Assembly: GCF_026212465.1 (NCBI RefSeq)
Contig: NC_080062.1
Coordinates: forward strand, 2,066,001 to 2,130,000
From: Amaranthus tricolor
Taxonomy: Eukaryota; Streptophyta; Magnoliopsida; Caryophyllales; Amaranthaceae
DNA length: 64,000 bases
Direction of reading: 5' to 3'
The notes beneath the pieces are model-generated. The model was given only the letters and a program-made list of their open reading frames with translations, did not search any database and had not been told where the DNA came from. Below, piece by piece: positions 46,870 to 57,707 of the stretch (the first letter of the stretch is position 1; every line of letters starts with the position of its first letter). Position numbers and translations under genes: made by a program.

Positions 46870-46970
46870 ATAATAAGCTTATCTCTTTACTTGGATGAAT
46901 GAATGGTGTATAGTAAAGTTTTGAAATTTAGAGATGTGGTTTTTGATTTTGGTGGGAATAGCTTATCTAT
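46870..46970 (-). promoter_or_regulatory. RBCS upstream region with two I-box motifs
   Basis: Read on the minus strand, GATAAG occurs at 46883-46878 and 46967-46962, that is 120-210 bp before the ATG. GATAAG I-boxes are classic light-response elements of RbcS promoters. A TATA-like ctatac lies near 46912. The exact transcription start is not known. Confidence 0.55.
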
Positions 46971-47485
46971 TGGAGGAATGGGCACCATAAGTTTACAAAT
47001 TTGGAGATAATGCTTGGATATAATTCAATCTAGTGGGCTTTACAATATCAACATAGCCAATCATACCCACTAAATTTTTTTTAGGTAGACACCTGTCTTC
47101 CAAGTTTAATAATCATTACACTTGTTTTTTTTTATGTCTTATTCACAATGGCATGATCACTTTTTTCCAAGTAAGAAATAGTTTTATGCTGATTTAAAGA
47201 ATAGAACTAGACTAAATTGAATAATAAGAGTAGTGAATGTGTGAGAATGAATACAAAAGTGATGCTATGTTTAATTTGATTTGAATTGAACTATACTATA
47301 TTAAAAAAGTAAATTGACAGAAGTAATTTCAAGTTCTCAAATATATCTTTATTTTCTACGTATGCTTAAACAGCATAATAGTAAATAATTAGCTAGTTTA
47401 TTACTAGAAAAAGCTTAAGTTTGTTGCTATATTCTTTTCTCATGCAAACACAGGGGTGAATATTTAGGGTCTTTACATTTAACAA
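46971..47485. other. Distal RBCS upstream DNA
   Basis: This AT-rich DNA has no visible gene and probably includes distal RBCS promoter sequence. Nothing else was seen. Confidence 0.4.
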
Positions 47486-47973
47486 CTAAAAATAAAAATT
47501 AGTGTAACATAATTCGATAACTAATTTGCATTTTGAATTTTCAATTCGCCGAAATTGACACCAAATTAGCCTAAGACTGAACATCCTATGTATCCGCTCT
47601 TTAGTATGTCTCGGACTAGGGCTAGTGACTGCCCTCCCACTCACCGGTAAGTCGATAAGTATAGCAACATCACGCAGTGTGATGGTCGCTTCACCCTCTG
47701 AAAGATGAAAGGTGTGCGTCTCAGGTCTCCATCGCTCAACTAAAGCCGTAATCATCCCTCGATCTAATGGTATTTCACCTACTCGGTGAATACCATATAA
47801 ATCAGCTTCGCGCATGTATCTCAAAACCCTATCGTCTACGAGCCATCTCATTACTACCGAAGGGTGGTGTCGAGTCTGAAGCAATGTGTCGGACTCTAGT
47901 TGTCCGGTCCGTTTGAACAATGGGTAGGTTGTGAAACTAACAAGGAAGGATTTAGAGGACTAGGATTCTCCAT
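47486..47973 (-). pseudogene. Plant mobile domain (MAIN-like) fragment
   Basis: The frame appears to start at 47973 (MENPSPLNPSLLVSQPTHCS), hits a frameshift near 47905, and continues in the next frame. That frame carries DRGMITALVERWRPETHTFH, LSEGEATITLRDVAILIDLP and VSGRAVT. ALVERWRPETHTFH and GEATITLRDVAIL are hallmarks of the plant mobile domain found in MAIN/MAIL proteins and carried by many transposons. After VSGRAVT the similarity is lost, so most of the domain (several hundred residues) is missing. With a MULE-like end at 48.9 kb on the same side, this is more likely a transposon passenger than a host MAIN gene. Confidence 0.8.
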
Positions 47974-47984
47974 CCTATTTGTTC

Positions 47985-48310
47985 AATTTATTCACATCAA
48001 CATCACCATCAACATTCATTGTTCAACATCAACATCAACATTCATTCATTAATACATTCTTACTTATGATAATTCAACATCAACATCAATATCAACATCA
48101 ACATCAAAATCAACATTAACATTCATTGTTCAACATCAACATAAACATTCATTCATTAATACATTCTTACTTATGATAATTCAACATCAACATCAACATC
48201 AACATCAACATCAACATCAACACCAACATTTATTGTTCAACATCAACATAAACATTCATCAACAACATCCATAGATTAATTTGTTCACTTTATTTTTCAA
48301 CATCAACTTC
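47985..48310 (+). repeat. Minisatellite of aacatcaacatc phrases with a longer 115-bp period
   Basis: The hexamer catcaa is repeated in blocks of 3-8 units. The blocks sit inside a longer unit of about 115 bp that includes attcattcattaatacattc and ttacttatgataattcaaca, and that recurs twice. The same gttgatgttgatgttg phrase in reverse is found just before the transposase start in the MULE at 3010-3040. Confidence 0.85.
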
Positions 48311-48859
48311 TTTGTTCACTTCATTCTTGAATCAAGTACATTCAATTAATGAAGTATATTCAATTTAATTCAATTAACCTACTATATTCAACTCAATTCA
48401 ATTTGTTCAATAAAAATGAAATTTGACATTAAGAACAACATTTCAAATAAAATAACATCAAGAACAATCTCATACAATAAAATTAAAATTCAACATCATC
48501 TTCAAGAACAACCTCATACAAATATCAAAACAATTACCTCAAATATGTCAAATTTTAAAATTAATTTAAATGATGAAGCAATAAATGAAGAATGTAATCC
48601 TTGCACAAACAAATAACCCCACATTACCAAAAACCTTTTAAACCCTAAAATTCAATCATATAATAAAAATATAAAAATTACATACCTTTAAGCACTAAAT
48701 TGAATAATAAAGACTAAAGCGCAGAATAACCAAGCAAAAAGATACTGAAATGGGGAAGGAATAGAAGGAGATTAGAGGGAGAGGAAGAAGGAGAATTGAA
48801 AAATTAGGGCTCAAATTGAAATGGGGAATTGGGGAAATGAGAAAGAAGGAGGTTAAAAA
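48311..48859. other. AT-rich DNA between the mobile-domain fragment and the MULE-like end
   Basis: The sequence here is A-rich on the plus strand, with no domain. Its minus-strand CT-rich text near 48860-48700 could be the leader of the mobile-domain gene. The ORF at 48416-48616 is Lys/Asn/Ile-rich low complexity and is not called. Confidence 0.4.
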
Positions 48860-48965
48860 CGACTGTTGGGAAAACGTTGCACCCAACAACGTTTTTACTT
48901 GAAATGCCTCAGACGCTTAGTTTTGAAAATAAGTTTATCCGTAACTTGATTTTTGCCTTTTCTTT
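48860..48965 (-). mobile_element. MULE-like end with hairpin next to the plant-mobile-domain fragment
   Basis: Read on the minus strand, a TAAGCGTC box (about 48920-48913) is followed within about 40 bp by a hairpin with 9-bp arms AAAACGTTG and CAACGTTTT around a 7-base loop. The layout (box, then palindrome, then body) matches the other MULE ends in this window, although the arms are unrelated. The matching other end was not found. Confidence 0.5.
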
Positions 48966-49009
48966 TATTAAAAAAATCTTATTCATTTCAAATTTTCACA
49001 ATACTTTAT

Positions 49010-49916
49010 GGGTCCGTTTGGTTCAGTGAGCAGGAATGGAATGGTATGGAACCCCATACCAGGATGGTATGGATTCAGAACCCCATACCAGACTAAAACT
49101 GTTTGGTTCAATCCTGTAATAGATATTAAATCCATTGACACTGTTTGGTTCAATTATGGAATAGATTCTCTGTCCAGTTTGTATATAGATACATACATAC
49201 ATATTATGTTGCAAATAGATATTGAATCCATTGACGTCGTGAATCTTGATTTGTCTGGTTTAAGGTTAATGGCGAAAATGTTGCATGAAATCAATTTCCA
49301 AAGACCCAATTTCCAATTTCCATGAAATCAATCCAAAAACCTCAAATAAACCAAGCAATCAAACATCCATGAAATCCAGTACAAAGCAAAACAGAAAGAC
49401 GAAGTGAATTAATCCATGAAATCGAAGTTCTCAAAAGTTGCAGATCTGAAAAAAATTGCAGAAGGAAGACGAAGTGAAATAAAAAAAGCAATCTCCAATA
49501 CAGTTGAGTCTCACTAAACAAAGATTGTTTAACAATTAAAAAGGGAATCAAAAGCAGAAAGAAAAAAAAAGTACATACTTTGGAAGATTAAGTTTCAGCG
49601 AACGGAGGAAGAAGAGAGTACGGAGGAAGATTGAAGAGCAGGAGCAGGAGCAGGAAGATCCAAAAGATTGAAGGAGAATCAGAGAAGAACTCGTGGAGAT
49701 GAAGATTGAAGAGCAGCAAAGATTAGGAATTAGGGTTTGTATATGGGAGGAATGGATATTGAAACTTTAGGGGTTAGGAGGGTATGGGATATTAGGGAAA
49801 ATAAGGGTATGGGAAACCTTTTGGTATGAGAACCCAATGTAAAATTAGACAACCAAACATTGGAATGGGTTCTCATACCATTCCATACCCATTCCAATAA
49901 CCAACCAAACACACCC
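49010..49916. mobile_element. Non-autonomous PIF/Harbinger-like element, 907 bp
   Basis: The left end gggtccgtttggttc and the right end ggttggttattgg...aaccaaacacaccc are inverted (GGGTsyGTTTGGTT). Three-base flanks tat are present on both sides (49007-49009 and 49917-49919). GGGbbbGTTTGGTT-type ends and 3-bp duplications are typical of PIF/Harbinger. Subterminal inverted text (ggaatggtatggaacccc and gggttctcataccattcc) supports this. No transposase is encoded. The ORF across 49008-49325 is terminal-repeat sequence. Confidence 0.75.
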
Positions 49917-49919
49917 TAT

Positions 49920-50412
49920 GTTTCTTTGATTGGTCCTATCTAGCTGGGCTTTTGGCCTAGCAGACCATATTTGTATTGAGTTTGAATACTTTTATATTAC
50001 CAATATAACGCAATAAGTATCGGCTATTCTTGTGAGAGATTGTCTCTGGATAAGATGATTCAAAAACAAGAAACATATACTTTATATTAATTGGACTATA
50101 TAACGCATTTATGTAACGCGTCTCACTGAGAAACCATTATGAATTCATCACACACAAACTAGGATAAGAATGCATGAATTGATATGTAAGGTAATAACAT
50201 ACACTACCAATATACCATATTCGTGATTGGGCCCACACATCTAATTGAAAGGTTAAAAAATCCATTCATAATCCTCACCTTACCGAAATAATGACCATTA
50301 AATCTAGTGATCATGAAGAAATGAAACATTTCTATAAGTTAAACATCCAAACTCTTGCCTAGTCCCTCACAGGTCACAGCAAGTGGTATTACTAGTTCAT
50401 ACAAACAACAAA
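49920..50412 (+). promoter_or_regulatory. Former promoter region of RbcS pseudogene 2
   Basis: The segment 50158-50215 (aggataagaatgcatgaatt then gtaaggtaataacatacact) recurs in inverse orientation at 29815-29755 next to pseudogene 1. The two pseudogenes therefore share upstream DNA, and this is the fuller copy. A gataag motif at 50162-50167 could be an I-box. Confidence 0.5.
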
Positions 50413-51258
50413 ATGGCCTCCTCAATGCTCTCCAACGCCGCCGTTGCTAACACCGCCGTCAGCTGCAATGCCGGAGCTCAGGCAAACATGGTTGCACCAT
50501 TCAATGGTTTAAAATCTATTTCAGCTTTCCCAGCTAGCAAGAAGAACAATGGCATAACTTCTATTGCTAACAATGGTGGAAGAGTTCAATGTATGCAAGT
50601 ATGTAAGAAGTTTGAGACTTTGTCTTACGTTCCACCTCTAAGTGACACCCAATAATTGGCTCAAGTTCAATACCTTCTTAACAAGGGATGGATCCCTTGC
50701 ATTAAATTCGAGTTGGAAGTAAGTAAATACATTTCATTACTTCAATGTCATTCAATATCGTCTAACTTATAATCGAAGTTTAGTGTGTTTGATGAATGCA
50801 ATCTTACTTTTGCAAGAATAAAAATGTCGTTTTCAATAAACAATCATAGCAAATATAATCTGCAATTTTACATAGATAAGAACGACCATATATATAATAC
50901 AGTTTATTTTAAGATAATTACTAACTAGTTTAATTTTTTTTTGTAGCATGGATTTGTATACCGTGAGAACCATAGGTCTTCAGGATACCAAGATGGTCGT
51001 TACTAGACCATGTGGAAATTGCCCATTACGGATGCACTGATCCTGTCCAGGTTGTGAACGAAGTCGAGGAGACCAAGAAGGCTTACCCAACTGCCTTCAA
51101 TCATATCATCGGATTCGACAATGTCCGTCAAGTGCAGTGTATCAGTTTGATCGCTTGTAAGCCTGCTGGCTACAAAGTTATATTTGCATTGATTTTGTTT
51201 TTCTATTGTGTTTTTATATTGAGTTACTTATGTACTTATCCAAGAGATTTCTTTTTAT
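50413..51258 (+). pseudogene. RBCS: RbcS pseudogene 2 (Rubisco small subunit)
   Basis: The ATG at 50413 and the transit peptide ([20 protein letters not shown] onward) are intact. Exons 1 and 2 are fused without intron 1, through 50718, and exon 3 starts at 50947. Lesions, in order: a 15-base in-frame deletion that turns [11 protein letters not shown] into VCKKFE; a TAA (50653-50655) in SDTQ-LAQ where Leu belongs; a TAG (51004-51006) in place of Trp in RYWTMW; a one-base deletion soon after KLPI; and loss of the normal stop, so the frame runs on to 51258. Intron 2 is 228 bp with GT/AG ends. It shares the TAG and the missing intron 1 with pseudogene 1 but not the other lesions. Confidence 0.95.
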
Positions 51259-52218
51259 GAGTACTATCTAAAGGAAAACATAATGTTTTGTAGATTTCTC
51301 CATTTGTTATTTTGTCATGACTCATAAACATATGGTGTTAGCTGTCCAATTGAGACCCTACATCATGTTAATGCCCTTTTGAAGTAATAATTCTTGGCTC
51401 CTAAATATTAAAAACACCTCTCATTAATAAGTCATTAGCCTAAAAGTAGAACTAATAGTTATAGAATACTTATAGTTTCCTAAATATATGGAAAATAGTA
51501 TATACTATTTTTCAACACTTTTGTTCAAGGCAAATTTAAATTTAGGTCTAGATGGATAAGATCGTTTAGTCAAAACTTATATTAATAATAAATTGTATAA
51601 TATATAACACGGACATATATTAAAATTCACAACATGAAAATGCTACGTTGCTTACTACATTACCCAATATTGAATTGTCTATATGGTAGAGTAGTCTTTC
51701 CTAAAAGTTTATAGATTACAAAACATTCGATCTTTTGAGAGACCGTCTTTCACGTCCAACCTATTAAAAGTTAATCAAACTAAAAAATGATAATGGGCTC
51801 ACTAAATTAGGGATGATCTATCAAAGAGACCGTCTCTCATAGTATCATATACTTCATGACGTCATTCTCTATTAATTGGGTATAAAAGTAATGCAATCAT
51901 ATTAATTGACTAGTACATCACTAGTTAGTAGCCAATAGAAGAAAAGATAGTACTCAGCATCTTCAATTTTAGATTAAGTATTTCAAGTGGATTTAAAATG
52001 TTGTTGTGTCTACATTAATTTTTACATAATTTGAATTTATTTTAAAGTCAGTTTTAGTCAGATTCGTTTATAAGGTCTAGTAAATGTTCCATTTGGTCTA
52101 ACACCATTTTATGAAAAAAATGATAATTTAATTTAATGTTAATTGTGTAAATAGTTGGATCAACTTATTGGATAGGCCTATTGTACATTTACTGTCTAAA
52201 AGTGATCATTATTTATAA
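51259..52218. other. AT-rich spacer
   Basis: Contains small gagaccgtc repeats (51745 and 51825) and the second copy of the repeat at 1237-1320 (here 52005-52085). No gene was seen. Confidence 0.5.
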
Positions 52219-52930
52219 GAAAAATTACCCTAAATAATCCAATCTTTTTACGATTTTCCTACAATAATCTCATCTATTAATTAACTATGAATAATCCGAA
52301 TTTAGGGGGTCTTTGCTTGGGTATACTCAGGTTACTTGCTACCTATTGTAGCAAGTCATTTAAAAAAAAAAGATAAACTACAAAAAAAAAATATATAAAT
52401 CCCTAAAATCACTTTTTTGAAGAGAGTATCCTGGCTCCTGCTATTGTCGGAGTTAAGCCACCACATCAAACCATGGACTTCTCAAACATGGATCCATCAA
52501 TGCTGTCGTTGTACATTTTGGATTACATTCAAAAATCATTTAAGGTCTGTGGAATATACCTAAAAACAAACAATTACTTTGCAACCATACAATTTGGAAA
52601 ACATATATCATAAATGAAGCAAAAATAGAATTGATTTTGTATTTTACTTTTTTTTATTCAACTGTTGTAAGTAAAGTTCAAATTCGAAGCTTAAACGATC
52701 AATATGTAATATAAGTGGACAAGTGGTTACTATTTGATTTTTTTTTTATTATTGTTAATATTTTTGTAATTTTATTTTAATATTTTTTTTTCAAGTTTAC
52801 CTATAAAAATAGGTAACTTTTTAGTTACAACATTTTTGGTAGGTGACTCAATAGTTAGGATTATTTATGGTTAATTAATAGGCGGAATTATTGTAAGAAA
52901 ATCGTGAAAAGGTTGGATTATTCATGAAAA
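52219..52930. mobile_element. Foldback-family element, about 710 bp, with long inner region
   Basis: The left end aagaaaaattaccctaaata then cgattttcctacaataatc and aactatgaataatcc is inverted at the right end (ggattatttatggttaatta, attattgtaagaaaatcgtg, ggattattcatgaaaagt). These phrases match the foldback MITE at 31600, so it is the same family with a larger, non-coding centre. Short inner tracts near 52335 (ggttacttgctacct) and 52800 (acctataaaaataggtaact) also show inverted symmetry. Confidence 0.75.
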
Positions 52931-53859
52931 GTGACCATTTATAATTTTAAGTGTTCACTTATAATAGTCTTGAACTATCCACAAATAACCTTAAAGCAAT
53001 TATTTATAATTTTAAAGTAATCAATTACATAAATATGCTACTTATATAAACTTGTCTCATGATAAGACAATCTTACGGTAGACGAGTTGATCAAAGTAAG
53101 AGAAAACCCATATTTGTATACCACATTATTGATTTATGGGCTTTTGAGCCTATGGAGAATGCATAAGCCCAAATGGAATAGGTAGAATACAAGAGGCCCA
53201 AAAAAAAAAAAAATTAAAGTTCAATGAGTCTACGTGAATAATTCGAGAAACTGTGAGGTGGTAGCCTCTATTTTACTAATTTTATCTTTGTGTGTAGAAC
53301 CACTAAATTGTTATTTTTCTGTATTTTAAGTTATTCATAATAAATTTATTACGTGAATTAGACTATCGTAGGTAGACAATTGATATATGAAATGTATAGA
53401 CATTCTAATAGAATACTTTAAACTTAAGCCATATTCTCATCAAATTGAAAAAAAAAATCTCCAATCTATAGATATTAGGCTTCTTAAATAATTTATATGA
53501 ATCAAAAATTTTAAGGGGATAATAACATAAACTTATGTCACCATCATTTGAAATACAAAATTTTTAAAATAAAGTGACTCATATGTTTACCAAAGTTCAG
53601 ATGTCTTGGTCAATTTCTATAAAATCAAAACCTAGGCTATAATCCGAGTTGTTTAATTAAATATCATATTAAATTGTATTGTGCGACGTATAACATAAAA
53701 ATGATAGTTGAGTTGATTCAACACATGCAGAGATTACAATTCAGTCCATCATATACTAATATTTGTTTTCGCCTTTTATTCACTTTATTAATTTCACTTT
53801 TTGGGTATGAAAGTTTTATATATTCATGACTTAAGCAATCAAATAAGTAGAGGTGTTCA
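52931..53859. other. AT-rich spacer
   Basis: No gene or clear element was found. Confidence 0.4.
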
Positions 53860-54170
53860 TTCGGTTGATCGGGTCGGTTTCGGACGGGTGTTATTCGGTT
53901 CGGTTGCATTTCAGATCGGTTATTTTTCGGCTGTGTGTTACAACGGGTCACACTCGGGTCGAGTCGGTTAGTCACGGTTCGGTTAGAGATCGGTTATTCA
54001 AGCTATCGGGTTAGCATCAGTTCGGTGTCGGTTGAAGTTCGTGTCGAGTGTCAATCGGTCTCGGGTTGTCATCGATTACTAATTGGTTGCTTTTTTTGGG
54101 TACAGATCGGGTTCGAGCTTTATTTTTCGAGTAGTTATCGGTTACGGATAACTATTGATCGGGTCAATAT
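53860..54170 (+). repeat. Degenerate tcggttcgggt-rich minisatellite, block 1
   Basis: Variants of tcggt, tcgggt and cggttcgg follow one another with irregular spacing for about 300 bp. Similar blocks lie at 55200-55560 and, shorter, at 1195-1320. The GT-rich bias makes spurious ORFs here. Confidence 0.75.
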
Positions 54171-54239
54171 CGAAATAAGTTAATAGTCAGGTTTTTAATT
54201 GATGTATGCTCATTTACTTACAAAAAATAATTACCGATT

Positions 54240-54990
54240 GTTTTATCAGATATAGCAGATAGGGGTGTCAGACAGGTCGGGTTGGGTCATTTTCAGGTTC
54301 AGATCATATATAAATGGGTCAATAAATCCTTAACTATTGATCGAATCAACCTGCTAATGACCCATTTAACCTACTTTTTTTTTAGGTCATTAAATTCATA
54401 TATTTCAGGTCATTTGACCCATTTAACCTTAATTAAAGGCTTCCTCCAAAAATAAACGTATGCCACTTAATGCAGCGAGCACACGGTATTCTTTAGTAAA
54501 ATGCGAAAGAATAGTTCGCTTTGTGCTCACAGCGTGGCTGCGTAAGTTGGTATGAGATCTGTGGAAGTGATTTAAAGGATTTTTCTTTTATTAGTATCTT
54601 TCATAGCCGATGTGAGACAACTTCCTTTGTTATTGAAAGTCATCTTCAACTGACAAATCCCTTAGCCGATGTGGGACAACTTCCTTTCTTATTGAAAGTC
54701 ATCTTCAGCTGACAAATCCCTCAATACATGGTAATTGGTATTATCTTAGTTTTACGAAGTATTTGGCAAATGTTGATCCGTCTTAAATTTAATAAATGGG
54801 TTAAACAGGTTTTTTTCGGGTTTAAATATTCAACCTGAACCTTACCCATTTAATAAACAGATCAGGTCGAGTTGACCCATTTAATTAATTGGGTTAAAAA
54901 TCTAAACCCAAACCCGCTAATTTCGAGTCGGTTTCAGATCAGGTTAGCTGGTCGGGTCAGCTTTTGCCAGGCCTAATAGGCAAATCAATT
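54240..54990 (+). repeat. ggtcgggt/gacccattt-rich sequence with a 58-bp tandem duplication
   Basis: At 54605-54720 the unit tagccgatgtgggacaactt ccttt...ctgacaaatccct is present twice, 58 bp apart, nearly identical. Flanking DNA on both sides is rich in gggtca/tgaccc phrases in opposite orientations (54260-54430 and 54800-54960), so the whole may be an old element interrupting the tcggt repeat. Confidence 0.6.
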
Positions 54991-54999
54991 TATTTCAAT

Positions 55000-55003
<4 letters not shown>

Positions 55004-55085
<82 letters not shown>
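55004..55085 (+). repeat. (TA)n microsatellite, about 41 units
   Basis: A pure alternating TA tract of roughly 82 bp. It can form a cruciform, is hard to assemble, and its length is probably polymorphic. Confidence 0.95.
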
Positions 55086-55090
<5 letters not shown>

Positions 55091-55199
55091 TTTTGTATAC
55101 AATCTCTTCTATATAGAACTTGTGTTCTTCCTTTTTCCGTATTATTAGAAAACTGAAATTGGACTTAATTTGCTAAAATTAGGTGAAAATTTGATTTGG

Positions 55200-55560
55200 A
55201 TTTATAATAGTTCGATTTACAATCGGTTCGGGTTTGTATCAGTTCGGGTTAAAAACAGTTCGATCTTAATCGGTTTTAGTCAGGTTACATTCGGTTACAT
55301 GCATAATTCGGGTCGGATTTGACTCGGGTCGATCACTGTTCAGTTCGGGTAACATCGGTTAAGGTTTATATGTCGGTTATAAAATTCGGTTGCAGTTCGA
55401 GTTCGATTTTGCCCTTTTCGGTTATCAAACGGTTCGAGTGAAGTATCGGTTCGGGTAATTGCGGTTCGGTAAACCTAAAAAACTTACATTTTTCGGGTCG
55501 GATAATTTTCGATTCCGGGTCGGATTTTCGGGTCGGGTTTTTTTGAACAGCTCTACAAAT
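55200..55560 (+). repeat. Degenerate tcggttcgggt-rich minisatellite, block 2
   Basis: Same composition as 53860-54170: a run of cggttcgg, tcgggtc and atcggtt variants. The (TA)n tract and the 54.2-55.0 kb sequence separate the two blocks, as if inserted into one original array. Confidence 0.75.
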
Positions 55561-57435
55561 AAGTTGATCTTTGAATGACATGAAATGCAATGAAATCTTT
55601 TTTACCTCAAAATTAAAATGAATGATGAAGTTCATACTTTTCCATCCCTAAAAATTTGCAATAATGTGCAAATGAGTCATTATTAATAAATGATTTTTAA
55701 TTAGAGTTATTGTCTGGTTTGACCAGCAAAAATTATTGATTGATAAAATAAGCTATTTAAGCTAATCATTAAGGAGAAATTTGGTAAAAATTATTTGCTG
55801 ATTGTTAATTGTTTATTAGAGAAAAAGTATGCTAAAAGCCGTAAAGTCAATAAAAAAGGCTATTATAAGTAGCTTTTTTGTTTTGGCTTAAAAATATTTA
55901 CCCAAAATTTTTTAGCAGTTATACCGATTAAAAATTCAAAAAGTCAAAAGTCAATAAAAAAACTAATAAAACGCACCTTGGTATAAACGAAGAAAATTAA
56001 TTGTATGGACGATATTATAAAATTATTGGTATAAACGAAAAGTTTTATATAATATTTTTGGAGAGAGTGGTGAGGAAACTTTTTTCCTCATGAATGGATA
56101 AAGTTCAATAGCAAAAATTTTCACACAAAAAGATAATGTAGATGAAAAAGAAAGTGTAGAGAGAAATTAGTGAAAGAAATTTTTTTTTACACCATTAAGA
56201 GTGCTCTAGGAAACCAAGTACTAGGCAGTACTATTTGATTCATTATCTGTCCCATTTGGGTACGGAGTGCCTGTAATTTCAAGGGAAAGTGGTTCATGGA
56301 ATTTCAACTTTAATTTTGTGCTATACTAGTATTACTAGAGTTCAAAACTTAAATGCACACGTGGAGACGAGACTTGTTTTTTGTATTTGTAGTCACCTAT
56401 TATCTCCGTTTTATTATATTTGTTACTAGTAATAATATTTTTTCATATAACATATTATTATTGGATGTGAGTATTTTAGAACAGAGAAAATATAATATTT
56501 ACACTTAACTTAATAGAGTAAATTTTCATATCAACACATTCTAACATGAATACATATTCAAAATATTCTCTACCATATGACTTTACATTATAAATTTGCA
56601 AGGAGATCAAACGTGTATACTCATCATAATTCACATTCATATCCACTTTTAACTCGCTTCATACCTGCATTAAAATATATATGTCTGATTAATTTGGGAA
56701 TTTGAAAGCATATTGAGTATAAGGTGGACGAATGTATTGAATAGCAAGATATTGTATGACCGGATATGACACAGGTGACTATAAAGTTAATTGTGTTGCA
56801 GTTATGATACATCTAAAACCTCATATACCCATGAGGCCACCGCCTACCCACTAACGCCAAATTTACACCAATTTCGCCCTAATTGAGCCGAATATAGTGC
56901 AAAATTTGCTAAAATTTACCCACTATTAGATTTAAATAAATTATGAATTGATTTTTGTCACTTTTGAGTTTGTGTTCCACAAACTAGAAAATAAGTGGGA
57001 GAAAAATTGAAGGAGCTTATCATGTTGATAGCCTAGGAGTAGCTAGGGTGTAGGTAGGAACAATGGAGCACTATGAGAAGACCTTGGACGTAAACTTGAA
57101 CCGGACATATCCAACTTAAACCATATCTATTAGCTACATTATGTTAGACTCCATTTTTAGAATAGCGTTTTAAAGATTGTTAAGATATTTAAATATCGGT
57201 GTAAATGTACATACCTTAATTCAATTATCGTCATTAACTTCTTAGAAATAAACTAAATATTGATATATTTCTATGAGATTCTATTTTATATTTATCATGA
57301 GAAATAGCTTGCTTGATATGAATGGAAACAAATCATGTTGATTTATTGAATATTTTGTCTTTTTTATCTTAGGATTTTTTAGGAAAAAATTAAACATAGT
57401 TGAATCACATGCCATTGAGGTTAATAACTTTAATA

Positions 57436-57707
57436 CTCCCTCCTATTCACCTTAAAAGTCCCATTTGACTTTTTACGGATTTTAAGGAGAGTCAAAATTG
57501 GGACCCTAAGGGTAGGAAAGAGAGTAGTATTATGGGTTTTTAATATAAGGGAGGAAAATTAGTATGGGTAATGGAGGGTATAATTGAAAATATGATAAAG
57601 CTACTAAGGGCATAAAAGTCAAAAACCCATACCAAAAATAGAAATGAGACAATTAAGGTGACTTGACCATAAAAGGAAATGAGACACATAAGCTGAATAG
57701 GAAGGAG
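57436..57707. mobile_element. Stowaway-like MITE, copy 1
   Basis: It begins ctccctcctattcacctta and ends gctgaataggaaggag, imperfect inverted ends, after a TA. The 272-bp body matches the copy at 58400-58660 along its whole length with about 10% differences by eye. The TA at the right end has changed to CA. Confidence 0.85.

Noticed and set aside
47985..48310. Possible CRISPR-like array (repeats in aacatcaac blocks)
   Set aside because: The sequence is plant nuclear DNA. The repeats are a hexamer minisatellite with no unique spacers.
49008..49325. 105-aa plus-strand ORF
   Set aside because: It reads through the terminal repeat of a Harbinger-like element and has repetitive content.
53860..54170. 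Telomere-like repeats
   Set aside because: The units are irregular tcggt/tcgggt variants and not the plant telomere unit tttaggg. A degenerate minisatellite is a better description.
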